The position numbers and the translations under genes were made by a program. Under the pieces are notes generated by a model, which saw nothing but the letters and a program-made list of their open reading frames with translations, searched no databases and was not told where the DNA came from. Positions 63,315 to 64,000 of a stretch of 64,000 nucleotides of DNA are shown one piece after another. Position 1 is the stretch's first letter, and each line of letters begins with the position of its first letter. The stretch comes from Bradyrhizobium sp. AZCC 1721 (lineage in GTDB: Bacteria; Pseudomonadota; Alphaproteobacteria; Rhizobiales; Xanthobacteraceae), in NCBI RefSeq assembly GCF_036924715.1, contig NZ_JAZHSB010000001.1, positions 5,385,001-5,449,000 of the forward strand. Reading direction: 5' to 3'.

Positions 63315-63686
63315 CTAGATTATTGGCGCCTTGATCGCGCCTGCGTCCATCCAGACCTGGTCGTCCCTGATCTGGACCGGGTATAGCCGCATCGGCCGGC
63401 TCGGCCAGCCGTAGGAAATCCGGCCATTACGGAGATCGAACGAAGCCGCGTGACGGGGACAGAACAAGCGCCCTCCCGACAAGTGTCCGAGACTGAGGTC
63501 GGCCTGTTCGTGCGGACACATCCGTTCGCAGGCGACCGCGCGTCCTTCGCTCCAGACCAGGATCAAATCGACGCCGGTCACGCGGACACAGACGATCGTT
63601 TCCGAAATCAGCCGGCTGAACCCGCAGACTGGCATCCATTGCCCGTCGCCTGACAATGCCGCCGTTTCGGGCCGCTCATCCGCCAA
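63315..63686 (-). CDS. Rieske [2Fe-2S] ferredoxin-like protein
   Basis: 123 residues with both cluster-binding motifs: Cys57-x-His59 (CPHEQADL) and Cys76-x2-His79 (CPRHAASFDL). The fold and size match the small subunit or ferredoxin component of Rieske-type dioxygenases or of NirD-like proteins. The CPHEQ x CPRH form with R between is typical of soluble ferredoxins. Its start overlaps the end of the LivF gene by 11 bases, so it is co-translated with a Liv operon, an unusual neighbour. Confidence 0.85.
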   Translation of the reverse strand: MADERPETAALSGDGQWMPVCGFSRLISETIVCVRVTGVDLILVWSEGRAVACERMCPHEQADLSLGHLSGGRLFCPRHAASFDLRNGRISYGWPSRPMRLYPVQIRDDQVWMDAGAIKAPII

Positions 63687-64000
63687 GATAGGCCTTTCGC
63701 ACGTGCTCGTTCTCGATCATCTCCGCACCAGCCCCGGAAAGAACAATACGGCCGCCTTCCAGCAGGTGGGCGTGGTCGCACATCTCGAGCGCCGCAAACG
63801 CGTTCTGCTCCACCAGCAGGACCGTCGTTCCGGCATCGCGGATGCCGCGGATGATCGCAAAAGTTCGCTCGACGATGTTGGGCGCGAGCCCAAGGGAAGG
63901 CTCGTCGAACATGATCAGGCGTGGACGTGACATCAGCGCCCGGCCGATCGCCAGCATCTGCTGCTCCCCGCCTGACAAGGTGCCGGCGGCTTGTCGCTTG
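63676..64000 (-). CDS. livF: branched-chain-type ABC ATP-binding protein (LivF), C-terminal part
   Basis: The C-terminal 107 residues of a LivF protein; the Walker A region lies beyond base 64000. Visible: signature AAGTLSGGEQQMLAIGRA, Walker B LIMFDEPSLGLAP, and LLVEQNAFAAL. It is the end of a third Liv-type operon entering the window from the right. Its last 11 bases overlap the Rieske gene. Confidence 0.9.
   Translation of the reverse strand, partial: KRQAAGTLSGGEQQMLAIGRALMSRPRLIMFDEPSLGLAPNIVERTFAIIRGIRDAGTTVLLVEQNAFAALEMCDHAHLLEGGRIVLSGAGAEMIENEHVRKAYLGG

Overview
The window is high-GC DNA with dense, often overlapping genes, many solute-uptake ABC operons, several two-component systems, a sigma-32 gene, and a GAGCATGATCC palindrome of a kind common in Bradyrhizobium and relatives. 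Together these point to a soil alphaproteobacterium of the Bradyrhizobium/Nitrobacteraceae type. The species cannot be fixed from the sequence alone. It looks like ordinary chromosome. No integrase, transposase, CRISPR array, rRNA gene or complete tRNA gene was seen.

Layout. 1-6.7 kb: the start of a CaiB/BaiF CoA-transferase gene, a probable L-2-keto-3-deoxyarabonate dehydratase, a YihY membrane protein, a DUF3750 protein, and a coupled pair encoding a phospholipase D-VTT fusion and an endonuclease/exonuclease/phosphatase-family protein. 6.7-14 kb: a gene-poor kilobase, a LuxR-type regulator with a degenerate receiver, an acetyl-CoA acetyltransferase, rpoH, and an OmpR/histidine-kinase pair. 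14-20.3 kb: three small secreted low-complexity proteins, then an MdtAB-like RND efflux pair. 20.3-26.4 kb: a hybrid MHYT-PAS histidine kinase, a class III cyclase flanked by two tRNA-3'-half-like repeats, and a CBS-DUF294 protein. 26.4-32.3 kb: a leftward cluster with an SLC5 symporter-histidine kinase (interrupted by a one-base frameshift), a small membrane protein, a membrane-bound degenerate kinase fused to a DEDDh exonuclease, a single-domain response regulator and a 44-residue membrane protein.

33-44 kb: a leftward carbohydrate-type ABC operon and a rightward Dpp/Opp-type peptide ABC operon. 44-61.4 kb: two branched-chain-amino-acid-type (Liv) ABC operons surrounding a nitroreductase, two acyl-CoA synthetases and a TetR regulator. 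The leftward Liv operon has two permease pairs but only one LivG, one LivF and one binding protein. 61.4-64 kb: a YfcE-like phosphoesterase, an arylformamidase-like hydrolase, a Rieske protein and the end of another LivF gene.

How the parts fit (inference): the 44-61 kb block looks like an uptake-and-activation island in which Liv-type transporters import organic acids or amino-acid-like compounds, CoA ligases activate them, and the TetR protein controls the divergent promoter region through a pair of matching palindromes. The 24.8-32.3 kb block resembles the conserved neighbourhood that joins an SLC5 transporter-kinase to DUF294 and exonuclease-like proteins, a probable nutrient-sensing module. 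The least ordinary features are the exonuclease fused to a kinase that has lost its phosphoacceptor histidine, the pair of tRNA-Gln-derived repeats around the cyclase, and strong hairpins directly after the binding-protein genes of the transport operons.
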